Origin: Massilia agri
GTDB lineage: Bacteria; Pseudomonadota; Gammaproteobacteria; Burkholderiales; Burkholderiaceae_D
NCBI RefSeq assembly: GCF_024753255.1
Contig: NZ_JANUHA010000010.1
Location: forward strand, 1-64,000
DNA: 64,000 nt
Direction: 5' to 3'
How positions within the stretch are numbered: the first letter of the stretch is position 1; every line of letters starts with the position of its first letter. A program made the translations under genes and the position numbers. The notes beneath the pieces are model-generated. The model saw only the letters and a program-made list of their open reading frames with translations. It did not search any database and had not been told where the DNA came from. Below, piece after piece: positions 36,273-45,979 of this stretch.

Positions 36273-36761
36273 TCAGGCGCCGTCGATGTCCAGCGCCGGC
36301 GCGCCGTTCCGGCCGGCTACCCCGCCATGCTGGGGCGGTTCCGCTTCCGGCTCGAAGGGCGCCAGCTCCTCGTGCACATCGGCGCCCATGGCGGCGACCA
36401 GGGCGCGCAGGGCGGGCGCCGCGCGGATGCGCAGGCCCCAGGGGCAGACCTGGGCGGCGATCCGGCGCCGGCCCAGCAGCAGCGCGCAGCGTGCCAGCAC
36501 GGCGGGGTCGGGCGAGCGCAGCGCATAGGTGGGCTCCGGTGCGGCGACGACGCGCACCACACGGCCATCGTCGCCGCGCAGCAGGTCGCCGTGGCGCAGC
36601 CGGCTGCCATGCGGCATGGCCAGCGTCACCGCCTCGCCCGAGGCCAGCAGCGCGCGCAGGCGCGCCCGTCCGCGCCGCTCCCAGGGCAGGGCCAGCACGC
36701 CGTGCACCCGCGCCGCGTGGCCGATGCGGTCCGTCAGTGTCAGGAGGGAAGGAGCGCTCAT
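36273..36761 (-). CDS. UreE-like protein without the nickel-binding histidines
   Basis: 162 residues. The first 140 follow the urease nickel chaperone UreE: LLTLTDRIG, LPWERRGRARLRALL, GDLLRGDDGRVVRVVAAPEPTYALRS, ending APFEPEAE. However the metal-binding segment that is YHLGNRH in UreE reads ALLLGRRR (93-100), the DHVLDDM-like segment reads APALRAL, and there is no His-rich tail. No urease gene is in the window. It overlaps by four bases the preceding acetyltransferase gene. It is probably a divergent UreE paralog or a decaying copy that no longer carries nickel by the usual route. Confidence 0.78.
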   Translation of the reverse strand: MSAPSLLTLTDRIGHAARVHGVLALPWERRGRARLRALLASGEAVTLAMPHGSRLRHGDLLRGDDGRVVRVVAAPEPTYALRSPDPAVLARCALLLGRRRIAAQVCPWGLRIRAAPALRALVAAMGADVHEELAPFEPEAEPPQHGGVAGRNGAPALDIDGA

Positions 36762-37291
36762 GGGCGGCGGCTGCGCGGGAACAGCGTCTTGTACCAGATC
36801 GCCGCCGCCCGCCAGTGTCCGTTCGGGCTGCAGGCGAAGTCGGGCAGCTCGCCGAGCCGGATGAAGCCGGCACGGTCGACCAGGCGCTCGGCGCCCGAAC
36901 CGGACTCCGTGTCCAGGAACAGCAGGCCGCGGCGCAGTCCCAGCGCCTCGATCTCGGCCGCCTGGAGCAGGGCGGTGCCGACCCCGCGCCGGCGCACGGT
37001 GCAGTGCACCAGCAGCTTCTCCAGGGCGGCGCGGTTGCCGGCGTTCGGCTCCTGCGGGAAGGCGAGCTGCACGGTCCCGACCAGCATGCCGTCCTGTTCG
37101 GCCCCCAGCAGCACGCGGCTGCCGCGCGCGACCTCGTGCCCGACGCCCTCCCAGTAGGCCGCGAGCTGGATGTCGTCGAGCCCGGCCAGGAAGCCGAGCG
37201 AAAAGCCGTCGGCGACCGCATCCAGCAGCAGGGTGGCCAGCTGCGGCCGCAGCTCGCGGATCGCGCGGGTGTCGAGTCGGTGGATGATCAT
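36758..37291 (-). CDS. GNAT-family N-acetyltransferase
   Basis: 177 residues; AGGAGA six bases before the ATG at 37291 sets the start. The acetyl-CoA-binding signature is LLVHCTVRRRGVGTALLQAAEIEA (the R/Q-x-x-G-x-G/A type) with following GLLFLDTESGSGAERLVDRAGFIRLG. Related proteins acylate small amines or proteins; the substrate is unknown. It overlaps the UreE-like gene (ATGA), so the two form an operon. It is divergent from cheW. Confidence 0.9.
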   Translation of the reverse strand: MIIHRLDTRAIRELRPQLATLLLDAVADGFSLGFLAGLDDIQLAAYWEGVGHEVARGSRVLLGAEQDGMLVGTVQLAFPQEPNAGNRAALEKLLVHCTVRRRGVGTALLQAAEIEALGLRRGLLFLDTESGSGAERLVDRAGFIRLGELPDFACSPNGHWRAAAIWYKTLFPRSRRP

Positions 37292-37526
37292 GGCCTCTCC
37301 TTCGGATGTGCCAAGGTGATCATGCACGATGCGTGCCAGCTTTTCCGTATGGACACCGTGGCATCCAGACAGGCGAAACGTTGTACCTACGCCATATTTC
37401 GCACCGGGAAAGGGAATATTTTCGCGGTCTTGCATCTTCTCCATCGCATCCGCACCAACTTGGACGTAATGTATTGTTGCGCTACAGCAATTACTCAATT
37501 CAGTTCAAGAACAAGGGAACCCAATC

Positions 37527-38006
37527 ATGGACGCAGCCAAGACGACCGAAGAAAACGAAGTGCTGTCCTTCCGCCTCGGGAAGGAAGAGTACGCGATCAG
37601 CATCCTGAAAGTGCAGGAGATCCGCGGCTACGAAGAGCCGACCTTGCTGCCGAGCGCGCCCGCCTGCATCAAGGGCATCCAGAACCTGCGCGGCTCGATC
37701 GTGCCGATCGTGGACATGCGCATCCTGTTCAACCTGGGCGAGCCGACCTATGACCAGTTCACCGTCGTGATCGTCCTGAACATCAAGAACCACGTGATCG
37801 GCATGGTGGTCGACAGCGTCTCCGACGTCGTCACCCTCGAACCCGAACAGGTGCGTCCGGCGCCCGAGATGGGCAGCACCTCCGACGGCGACTACATCAC
37901 CGGCCTGGGCACGATCGACGAACGCATGCTGATCCTGCTCGACATCGACCGCCTGATGAGCTCCGAGCAGCTGGGCCTGATCGCGGCCATGAAACAGGCT
38001 GCCTGA
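37527..38006 (+). CDS. cheW: Chemotaxis coupling protein CheW
   Basis: 159 residues. It links chemoreceptors to the kinase CheA. The sequence EVLSFRLGKEEYAISILKVQEIRGY, the core GIQNLRGSIVPIVDMRILF and VVDSVSDVVTL are typical. It is directly upstream (46 bp) of a chemoreceptor gene that is broken by a stop codon and a frameshift. No cheA, cheY or cheR is in the window, so it belongs to a dispersed chemotaxis set. Confidence 0.95.
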   Translation: MDAAKTTEENEVLSFRLGKEEYAISILKVQEIRGYEEPTLLPSAPACIKGIQNLRGSIVPIVDMRILFNLGEPTYDQFTVVIVLNIKNHVIGMVVDSVSDVVTLEPEQVRPAPEMGSTSDGDYITGLGTIDERMLILLDIDRLMSSEQLGLIAAMKQAA

Positions 38007-38052
38007 GTTTGACCAACCCCGCGGGTGGGCTGCTCGCAACAGAAAGAGAACG

Positions 38053-39665
38053 ATGAATCTTGCAAACCTGAACATCGGCTAGCGCCTGGGACTGGGCTTT
38101 GCCACGATCTGCACCATGCTCGTCTGCATGGTCGCCATGAGCAATCACATGCTTGGCCGTATCAACGATGGCACCGACGAGATCGTCAACGGGCGCATGC
38201 CGCGCATCGAAGCGACCAACAGCCTGATCGACGAGGTCAACGACATCGCGATCGCGCTGCGTAACATGATGCTGACCAGCGAGCAGGCGGACCGCCGGAA
38301 GCAGCATGAGGAAATCCTCGCCTCGCGCAAGGAAGTCGATCGCCTGCTCGCGGACTGGACCGAACCCTGCAGAATCCGCGCGCCCGCCAGCTGCTGGCCG
38401 AGATGAACACGCATGCGCAGCGCTATACCGCCGGCCAGGAGCAGCTGATCAAGCACGTCAACGATGGCCTGGACGAGGAAGCGCGGCAGCACCTGGCCGA
38501 AGAGGTGCGCCCGGTGCTGGCAGCCATGCGGAAGGCCCTGGACGAGCAGGCCGCTCTGCAGAAGTCGATCGCGATGGACAAGGCTGCCGAGGCCCAGCGC
38601 ACCTACGAGAACACCTCGCGCCTGATGTGGGCGCTCGGCGCGCTGGCGCTGGCGCTGGCCGGCGTGGTTGCCTGGCTGATCACCCGTTCGATCACGGCGC
38701 CGGTGCGGCGCGCGCTGGAAGTGGCGAACACGGTCGCCGCCGGCGACCTCACCAGCCGCATCGACGTCACCACCCGCGACGAGGTCGGCCAGCTGCTGCG
38801 GGCCCTCAAGACCATGAACGAGAACCTGGCGCGCACCGTCGGCACCGTGCGCAGCGGCACCGACACCATCAACGTGGCCGCTTCGGAAGTGGCGGCCGGC
38901 AGCCAGGACCTGTCGAGCCGAACCGAGCAGCAGGCATCCTCGCTGGAAGAAACCGCGTCCTCGATGGAAGAACTGACCTCGACCGTCAAGCAGAACGCCG
39001 ACAACGCGCGCCAGGCCAATGTGCTGGCCGAAGCGGCTTCGCAGGTTGCGCAGAAAGGCGGCGCCGTGATCGGCCAGGTCGTGGGCACCATGGCCGACAT
39101 CGATGCCTCCTCCAGCAAGATCAGCGACATCATCAGTGTGATCGATGGGATCGCCTTCCAGACCAACATCCTGGCGCTGAACGCGGCCGTCGAAGCGGCG
39201 CGCGCCGGCGAGCAGGGCCGCGGCTTCGCGGTGGTGGCGACCGAGGTGCGCAACCTCGCCCAGCGTTCGGCGGCGGCAGCCAAGGAAATCAAGGAATTGA
39301 TCAACGATTCGTCGAGCAAGGTCGCGAGCGGCAGCCGCCTGGTGGCCGAAGCCGGCGCCACCATGCAGGAAATCGTCGACAGCGTGCGCCGCGTGAACGA
39401 CATCATGGGCGAGATCAGCTCGGCCAGCGCGGAGCAGACCGCCGGCATCGAGCAGATCAACCAGGCGGTGGTCGAGATGGACAACGTGACGCAGCAGAAC
39501 GCGGCCCTGGTCGAGGAAGCGGCGGCCGCCGCCGAGGCGATGAAGGAGCAGGCCGCCAAGCTGACCGCGGCGATGGCGGTGTTCCAGGTCGACGCCGGCC
39601 AGGCGCGCCAGGCGCCGCAGCCCGTGCCGGCGCCGCGGCCTGCCGGGCAGGCGCTGCTGGCGTAA
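38053..39665 (+). pseudogene. Methyl-accepting chemotaxis protein, disrupted by a nonsense codon and a frameshift
   Basis: The frame starts MNLANLNIG, then meets TAG at codon 10 (38080-38082), one C-to-T change from CAG in the usual IGQRLGLGF-type sequence. It continues in the same frame through the ligand-domain start (RLGLGFATICTMLVCMV to LLADWTE). Around 38362-38366 one base is missing, and the homology resumes in the next frame as [19 protein letters not shown]. The remainder is intact: second membrane segment (~38625-38680), HAMP, and the highly conserved signalling tip ([21 protein letters not shown]). An internal ATG at 38403 could give a 420-residue protein lacking the first membrane helix. 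Two sequencing errors cannot be excluded. Confidence 0.8.
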
Positions 39666-39691
39666 GGCGCGGGGCGCAGCCCCCATGAAGC

Positions 39692-39724
39692 AAAAACGGC
39701 GAGCCGCAAGGCTCGCCGTTTTCG
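39692..39724. terminator. Bidirectional terminator between the chemoreceptor and porin genes
   Basis: AACGGCGAGCC pairs with GGCTCGCCGTT around GCAA, with AAAAA before and TTTTCG after. It serves two convergent genes. Confidence 0.8.
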
Positions 39725-39739
39725 TTTGCGCCGTGTCGC

Positions 39740-40756
39740 TTAGAAGGAGTGACGCACGCCCACGTTGAATACCGACGGATCGGCCCCGAGGGCGGTGGTC
39801 GGCGGAGCGAAGGTGCCGCCGGCCGACCCCAGGCCGAAGACGCCGCGGCCGTTGTTGCGCACCTTGCCGTAGCTGGTGTACAGGTTGGTGCGCTTGGACA
39901 GGGTGTAGCTGTAGGCCAGCGAGAAGCCGTTGCCCTTGGCGCCGGTTTCCAGCTTCTGCTGGTGCACCGAAGCGTAGAACTTGTTCGGGCCCATGGTGTA
40001 GACGCCGCCCACGGTCGTGAACTTGTATTCGTTGTTCACGCCGGCCGGATCGGCTTCCAGGTAGGCCGCACGGAAGTCGAAGGCGCCGGCGGTGAAGCCC
40101 GCGCCGAGCGCGTATTCCTTGTTGTTCGGGCCGATCTGGGCTTCGGTCTCCTGGTAGCCACCACCCAGGTAGATCGGGCCGTTCTTGTACTCGACGGCGG
40201 CGCCCCACAGGTCGTTCGACGGATCGACGTTGCGCTCGCCGGCGCTGTAGGAAGCCAGCACGGTGAAGCCGTTCAGGCTGTCGCTCTTGTAGTTGACCGA
40301 GTTCGACAGGCGGCGGGTCAGGCGGTTGGTGCCGAAGCTGGTGAGGGTCGAACCGTAGAAGCCATGGCCCAGCGGGTCGGCCGACTGCGCCACCGCGGCG
40401 ATCGGGCCGTATTCGCGGCCGATGGTGATGGTGCCGAAGGAACCCTGCAGGCCGACCACGGCGCGGCGCTGGAAGGTGCCGGCCGCGTCTTGGGCGCCGT
40501 TGTCGAGGGCGACGCCGGCTTCGATGTTGAAGAGCGCCTTCAGGCCGTTGCCCAGGTCCTCGGTGCCGCGGAAACCGATGCGGCTGGTCGACTGCGTGCC
40601 GGAGCTGATCACGGTACGGTGGCCTTCGCCCGGTGCGTCGGTGTTCTCGACGCCGATCGAGGCGTCGGCGACGCCGTAGACCACGACGCTGGTCTGTGCA
40701 TGGGCCGCCAGCGGCAGGAGGGACAACAGGGCAAGGGCCAGGCTAGTTTTCTTCAT
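39740..40756 (-). CDS. Gram-negative outer-membrane porin
   Basis: 338 residues; GGAG nine bases before the ATG at 40756. Signal peptide MKKTSLALALLSLLPLAAHA, then a 16-strand-type trimeric porin of the betaproteobacterial kind (SSVVVYGVADASIGVEN-like first strand, RIGFRGTEDLGNGLKALFNIE, RRAVVGLQGSFGTITIGREY), ending in the aromatic VGVRHSF required for assembly. It would pass small hydrophilic solutes. Expression signals are not evident. The next gene upstream is divergent galM, 340 bp away. Confidence 0.93.
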   Translation of the reverse strand: MKKTSLALALLSLLPLAAHAQTSVVVYGVADASIGVENTDAPGEGHRTVISSGTQSTSRIGFRGTEDLGNGLKALFNIEAGVALDNGAQDAAGTFQRRAVVGLQGSFGTITIGREYGPIAAVAQSADPLGHGFYGSTLTSFGTNRLTRRLSNSVNYKSDSLNGFTVLASYSAGERNVDPSNDLWGAAVEYKNGPIYLGGGYQETEAQIGPNNKEYALGAGFTAGAFDFRAAYLEADPAGVNNEYKFTTVGGVYTMGPNKFYASVHQQKLETGAKGNGFSLAYSYTLSKRTNLYTSYGKVRNNGRGVFGLGSAGGTFAPPTTALGADPSVFNVGVRHSF

Positions 40757-41096
40757 TGATGGTCTCCAGTAGTGTATGTGCGTCCTCGCGGACGTGGTGC
40801 GGGAGTGGTAAATGGTCACAAATGCAGTTTTGTCAGACAGTCACGTTACCAGCACCGTGGAAATGATGCCAATAAACATTTGCAATTTCCTTACACGTTT
40901 TTTGAGAAGCATGTGCGTGTGGTTAAAAAGCCGCACGATCTGGAACAAGACCTAGGTGTTAATACGTAGGGCTGTTGCGTTTATGTAACAAAACCGAGCG
41001 CTTGCTGCTTTGCGCGGGTCATCGAAGGGGCGTGCTAGCATCTTGTCATCCTGATCACCGCGGCCCTGCGGCCGACTCACGCGAGGACCACAGCAC
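40757..41096. other. Divergent intergenic region between the porin gene and galM
   Basis: About 340 bases with AT-rich patches (near 40860-40930) that probably hold the two promoters. No operator, RNA gene or repeat is recognised. Confidence 0.4.
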
Positions 41097-42146
41097 GTGC
41101 GACCCGACATCACGCAAGCGCCATTCGGCCAGCTGCCGGACGGCAGCGCCATTACCCGGTTCACGCTCGCCAACGCCAATGGCCTGGTGGCGAAGATCAT
41201 CGACTTCGGCGGCGTCATTACCGAACTCCACGCGCCAGGCCGCGACGGCCGCCTGGCGGACGTCGTGCTCGGCTTCGACACGCTCGAGCCCTACCGCAGC
41301 GACAGTCCCTATTTCGGCGCCCTGATCGGACGCTACGGCAACCGCATCGCGAAGGGCCGCTTCACGCTCGACGGCCAGGAGGTCCAGCTGCCCGCCAACA
41401 ACGGCAACAACCACCTGCACGGCGGCGACCCCGGTTTCGACAAGGTGAAGTGGCAGGCCGCCGTCGAGGGCGACAGCCTGCGCCTGTCCTACCGCAGCCG
41501 CGACGGCGAGCAGGGCTACCCCGGCAATCTCGACGCGACCGTCACCTACACCCTCACGGACGACAACGAGCTGGTGGTGCGCTTTCACGCCGTGTGCGAC
41601 CGCGCCACGCCAGTCAACCTGACCCAGCACAGCTACTTCAACCTGGCCGGCAGCGGCGACATCCTCGGCCACCTCCTGCTGATCGATGCCGACGCCTTCG
41701 TGGCCATCGACGCCGAGTCGATCCCCACCGGCGAACTTGCCCCGGTGGACGGCACGCCCTTCGACTTCCGCAGCCCGCGCCCGATCGGCAGCCGCATCGG
41801 CGAAGCCGACCAACAGCTGCGCAATGGCCAGGGCTACGACCACAACTTCGTGCTGAACAAGCCGGGGGCGAAAGCGATGACGCGTGCCGCTCGCGTGGTG
41901 GATCCCGGCTCGGGCCGGGTGCTGGAACTGTTCACCGAGGAGCCGGGCGTGCAGTTCTACAGCGGGAACTTCCTCGACGGCACGCTGCAGGGCAAGAACG
42001 GCCCTTACCGGCACCGCAGCGGTTTCTGCCTCGAGCCCCAGCACTTCCCGGATTCGCCCAATCAGCCGGCCTTCCCGAACGTGATCCTGCGTCCGGGCGA
42101 GGAATACCGGACCGAATCGCGCTTCCGCTTCTCGACCGAACCCTGA
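41097..42146 (+). CDS. galM: Aldose 1-epimerase (mutarotase)
   Basis: 349 residues starting at GTG with GAGGA upstream. It interconverts alpha and beta anomers of galactose, glucose or arabinose. Family residues are visible: NNHLHGG (104-110), catalytic His178 in LTQHSYFNL and the catalytic base Glu313 in FCLEPQHFPDSPNQP. No signal peptide, so cytoplasmic. Its stop shares a base with the start of the SMP-30-type lactonase gene (TGATG), so the pair is coupled. The separate gal operon lies 12 kb further on. Confidence 0.95.
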   Translation: MRPDITQAPFGQLPDGSAITRFTLANANGLVAKIIDFGGVITELHAPGRDGRLADVVLGFDTLEPYRSDSPYFGALIGRYGNRIAKGRFTLDGQEVQLPANNGNNHLHGGDPGFDKVKWQAAVEGDSLRLSYRSRDGEQGYPGNLDATVTYTLTDDNELVVRFHAVCDRATPVNLTQHSYFNLAGSGDILGHLLLIDADAFVAIDAESIPTGELAPVDGTPFDFRSPRPIGSRIGEADQQLRNGQGYDHNFVLNKPGAKAMTRAARVVDPGSGRVLELFTEEPGVQFYSGNFLDGTLQGKNGPYRHRSGFCLEPQHFPDSPNQPAFPNVILRPGEEYRTESRFRFSTEP

Positions 42147-43030
42147 TGGAGGTCTTCCTCGACACCCGCCACGAACTGGGCGAATGCGTGCTGTGGTGCG
42201 AGCGCACCGGGCGCCTGTTGTGGACCGACATTCCGGCTTCCCGGCTGTGGGCGCACACACCCGCCACCGGCGAGACCCGCAGCTGGCCGATGCCCGAGCG
42301 CCTCTGCTGCTTCGCCCTGACGGGCAGCGACGACCGCCTGCTGCTTGGATTGGCGTCAGGCCTGGCCTTCTTCACCTTCTCGACCGGCGCCATCCGGCGC
42401 ATCTGCGAGGTCGAGGCCCATCTGCCATCCACCCGCCTGAACGACGGACGCTGCGACCGCCAGGGGCGCTTCGTGTTCGGCATGTTCAACCAGGACGATC
42501 CCAAGCCCGCGCTGGGCGGCTTCTACCGCCTGAACCTCGATCTCTCGCTCGAGCGCCTGCCGATCGGGACGGCGGCGATCGCCAACAGCATCTGCTTCAG
42601 CCCGGACGGGCGGCGCATGTACTTCGCCGATTCGTCCACGCGCACCATCCGCTGTGCGCCCTACAACCCCTGCAGCGGGGAAGTGGGCGAGCCGCGCACC
42701 TTTGTCGCGCCTGACGTAGCGCCCGGCGAACCGGACGGTTCCTGCATCGATGCGGCGGGTTATCTGTGGAGCACGCGCTGGGGGGCGGGGCAGGTGATCC
42801 GCTTCGCGCCGGACGGCGGCATCGACCGCATCGTCACGCTCGACGCCCCGCAGCCGAGTTGCCCGGCTTTTGGCGGACCGGACCTGTCGACCCTGTTCGT
42901 CACGACGGCGCACCAGGGAATGACGGCGAACGATCGCGCGGCCGCGCCATTATCGGGCGCCCTGTTCCGGCGGGAGCTTGGCGTGCGCGGCTTGCCGGAG
43001 GCGCGCTTTCTCAGCGCCGGCGCGTACTGA
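42146..43030 (+). CDS. SMP-30/gluconolactonase-family sugar lactonase
   Basis: 294 residues, a six-bladed propeller lactonase of the SMP-30/LRE type. Typical stretches are ELGECVLWCERTGRLLWTDI, STRLNDGRCDRQGRFVFGM (Asn and Asp metal ligands), IANSICFSPDGRRMYFADS and EPDGSCIDAAGYLWST. Coupling to galM suggests a pathway in which a sugar is mutarotated, oxidised to a lactone and opened, for example L-arabinose, D-galactose or D-xylose; the dehydrogenase is not in the window. The exact substrate is inference. Confidence 0.9.
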   Translation: MEVFLDTRHELGECVLWCERTGRLLWTDIPASRLWAHTPATGETRSWPMPERLCCFALTGSDDRLLLGLASGLAFFTFSTGAIRRICEVEAHLPSTRLNDGRCDRQGRFVFGMFNQDDPKPALGGFYRLNLDLSLERLPIGTAAIANSICFSPDGRRMYFADSSTRTIRCAPYNPCSGEVGEPRTFVAPDVAPGEPDGSCIDAAGYLWSTRWGAGQVIRFAPDGGIDRIVTLDAPQPSCPAFGGPDLSTLFVTTAHQGMTANDRAAAPLSGALFRRELGVRGLPEARFLSAGAY

Positions 43031-43194
43031 CACATTGCAAAAATGCATACTGGGCTGTATCGGGCGCGGCCTCTTGTGATTGATCGCTATAATTTTTCGA
43101 TTACAAAAAGTTATCGGCAATACAATAAACGACGGCGACAGGTTCTCCCATACCTGCGACCGGCTGCCGTGCGGAATCGAACTGGGGCATCCTG

Positions 43195-45927
43195 ATGAGC
43201 ATCCAACGCAGTTTTTCCTGCCTGCCCGAAGGCGCGGCGGCCGTGGCCAGTGTGCCGGCGGCCCAGGCCGAGCTTCCCTGTCCGGTCTTCCCCTCCGTAA
43301 AGCCGGACAGCTGGCCCGAGGGCATGCAGGCGATCGCCGACCTGATCGTCGCCTCGCACTTCCCCATGTTCATCGCCTGGGGGCCCGAGCTGCGCCTGTT
43401 CTACAACGACGCCTATGCCGAGTTGCTGGGCGACAAGCACCCGGAAGCGATGGGGCAGCCATTTCCGCTGGTGCGGCCAGAGCTATGGCCTCAGCTCCAG
43501 CCTCACATCCTGGAGGCGATGGCCGGCAATCCGGTGCACCTGGAAAACTCGCTGACCAACCTGGTCCGCAACGGCCGCATCGAGCGGCGCTATTTCTCGG
43601 CCTCGATCACGCCGGTGTGCCATCACGGTGACGTCATCGGCATCTATTTCGTCCTGTCCGACACCACCTCGCGCGTTCTGGCCGAGCACCGCCACGCCTT
43701 CCACCTGAAACTCACCGACACCCTGCGTGGACTGGTCGACACGTCCGCCATCATGGAAGCGGCGAGCAGCCTGACCGGGGAATACCTCGGGGTGGCGCGG
43801 GTCGGCTACGGCGAAGTGAGCATGCTCGAACGCAGCGTCAGCGTCGACCGCGACTGGACCGACGGCAGCGTCGCCAGCCTGGCCGGCGAATCGCGTCCGC
43901 TGGACAGCTTCGGGCCGGGCATCATCGCCCAGCTGCGCGGCGGCCGCACCCTGCGCCTCGACGACATCGCCCTGGATGCGCGCGCCGCGCCCTATGCGGG
44001 CGGCTATGCCAGCATCGGGGCGCGTTCGATGGTGATCGTGCCGCTGATCGAAGCGGGGCAGATGGCAGCCATCTTCTACCTGCACGAGCCGCATCCGCGC
44101 CACTGGACCGACCAAGAAGTGGCGCTGGCCGAGGACGTGGCCCGCCACACCCGCGAAGTGGTGCGCCGCGCGCGCGTGGAGGAGTCACTGCGCGACGAGA
44201 AGCGCGTGCTCGAGATGGTCAACCGCACCGGCCAGGCGCTGGCCTCGACGCTCGACCTGGAGACCCTGCTGCAGGCCATCACCGATGCCGGCACCGAGCT
44301 GGCCGGGGCGCGCTTCGGCGCCTTCTTCTATCACGGCGAAGACGAGCAGGGACAGACGCTGCAGCTCTATACCCTGTCCGGCGCCGCGCGCGAAGAAGTC
44401 GCGCGCCTCGGCATGCCGCGCGCCACGGCCGTATTCCGTCCCACTTTCGAGAACGAGGGGCCGGTGAGGAGCGACGACATCACGCTCGACCCGCGCTACG
44501 CGGCCCTTGGCCAGGACGGCGGCATGCCGCCTGGCCACTTCGCAGTGCGCAGCTACCTGGCGGTGCCGGTGGTGTCGCGCTCCGGCACGGTGCTGGGCGG
44601 CCTGCTGTTCGGCCATCCGGAACCCGGCATGTTCACCGAGCGCACCGAACGTATCGTCGCCGGCGTGGCGGCGCAGGCGGCGATCGCGATGGACAATGCG
44701 CGCCTCTACGAGGTGGCGCAGAAGTCGGCGCGCGAGCGCGATGCGCTGCTGCAGAGCGAGCGCGCGGCGCGCGTGCAGGCCGAGCGCCTGAGCCACACCA
44801 AGGACGAGTTCCTGGCCATGCTGGCGCACGAGCTGCGCAACCCGCTGGCGCCGATCAGCAGCTCGGCGAGCCTGCTGTCGATGCAGTTCAAGGACGAGCC
44901 GCGCATCCGCCAGACCAGCACCATCATCAGCCGCCAGGTCCGCCACATGAGCCGCCTGATCGACGACCTGCTGGACGTCTCGCGCGTCACCCGGGGGCTC
45001 GTCAAGCTCAAGCTCGGCGTGGTGGACTTCCGCGACATCGTCTCGGGCGCGCTGGACCAGGCGCGCCCCTTGCTGCAAGAGAAAGAGCATGCTGTCGAGC
45101 TGCAGTTGCCGGATAGCCCGGTCCATGTGCGCGGCGACCAGACCCGCCTGGTGCAGAGCGTGGCCAACATCCTGAACAATGCCGCCAAGTACACGCAAAA
45201 GGCGGGCCGCATCACGCTGCACCTGCAGGAGAGGGACGGGCGCATGGTGCTGACGGTATCGGACAACGGATCCGGCATGCCGGCCGAGCTGGTGCCGAAC
45301 GTGTTCGACCTGTTCACGCAAGGCGCCCGCACGCTGGCGCGCTCGCAGGGCGGCCTCGGACTGGGCCTCACCCTGGTCAAGCGCCTGGTCGAACTGCACG
45401 AGGGCGAGGTGGGAGCGGCAAGCGACGGCGTGGGACAGGGCAGCCGCTTCACCGTGACGCTGCCCTGCGTGGAAGCGCCTTGCGACGGCGTGCCCGGCCC
45501 CGGGGGACAGGTGGAAGAGGACGGCGCCGCGCTGGCGCGTCCGCTGCGACTGGTGCTGGTGGACGACAACGCCGACGCGGCCGACAGCCTGTCCACGCTG
45601 CTGAACGTGCAGGGCTACCACACGGCGGTCGAATACGATGCGCGCTCGGGACTGCGCCGCGCGCGCGCCGAGCGGCCCGACGCCATGCTGGTCGACATCG
45701 GCCTGCCCGACATCGACGGCTACCAGCTGGCGCAGCAGTTGCGCGCCATGCCCGAGACCAGCGGCACGGTGCTGGTGGCCATCACCGGATACGGCCAGGC
45801 GCGCGACCGCGAGCGCGCCATCGAGGCAGGCTTCGCCCACCACCTGGTCAAGCCGGTGGACATGACGGCACTCGGACGGGTGCTGGATGCGGTCGCGGCA
45901 GGCGCCGCGCGGCAGCAGGCCGGCTAG
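43195..45927 (+). CDS. Cytoplasmic hybrid histidine kinase (PAS-GAF-GAF-HisKA-HATPase-REC)
   Basis: 910 residues without membrane segments. Residues ~45-165 form a PAS-like domain, ~170-325 a GAF domain, ~335-505 a second GAF domain, followed by HisKA with His545 (LAHELRNPL), HATPase (NILNNAAKYT, DNGSGM, GGLGLGLTLV) and a receiver with Asp834 (VDIGLPDIDG). The 165-residue gap before it includes a TATAAT-like -10 at about 43089. The C-terminal half is closely similar to the kinase encoded at 33597. No separate response regulator is present; the signal is unknown, although tandem GAF domains often bind small ligands or chromophores. Confidence 0.92.
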   Translation: MSIQRSFSCLPEGAAAVASVPAAQAELPCPVFPSVKPDSWPEGMQAIADLIVASHFPMFIAWGPELRLFYNDAYAELLGDKHPEAMGQPFPLVRPELWPQLQPHILEAMAGNPVHLENSLTNLVRNGRIERRYFSASITPVCHHGDVIGIYFVLSDTTSRVLAEHRHAFHLKLTDTLRGLVDTSAIMEAASSLTGEYLGVARVGYGEVSMLERSVSVDRDWTDGSVASLAGESRPLDSFGPGIIAQLRGGRTLRLDDIALDARAAPYAGGYASIGARSMVIVPLIEAGQMAAIFYLHEPHPRHWTDQEVALAEDVARHTREVVRRARVEESLRDEKRVLEMVNRTGQALASTLDLETLLQAITDAGTELAGARFGAFFYHGEDEQGQTLQLYTLSGAAREEVARLGMPRATAVFRPTFENEGPVRSDDITLDPRYAALGQDGGMPPGHFAVRSYLAVPVVSRSGTVLGGLLFGHPEPGMFTERTERIVAGVAAQAAIAMDNARLYEVAQKSARERDALLQSERAARVQAERLSHTKDEFLAMLAHELRNPLAPISSSASLLSMQFKDEPRIRQTSTIISRQVRHMSRLIDDLLDVSRVTRGLVKLKLGVVDFRDIVSGALDQARPLLQEKEHAVELQLPDSPVHVRGDQTRLVQSVANILNNAAKYTQKAGRITLHLQERDGRMVLTVSDNGSGMPAELVPNVFDLFTQGARTLARSQGGLGLGLTLVKRLVELHEGEVGAASDGVGQGSRFTVTLPCVEAPCDGVPGPGGQVEEDGAALARPLRLVLVDDNADAADSLSTLLNVQGYHTAVEYDARSGLRRARAERPDAMLVDIGLPDIDGYQLAQQLRAMPETSGTVLVAITGYGQARDRERAIEAGFAHHLVKPVDMTALGRVLDAVAAGAARQQAG

Positions 45928-45979
45928 AACGCTCCAGCGCGGTTATCATGGACGCTTGTCGTTCCATGAAAGGTTCCGC

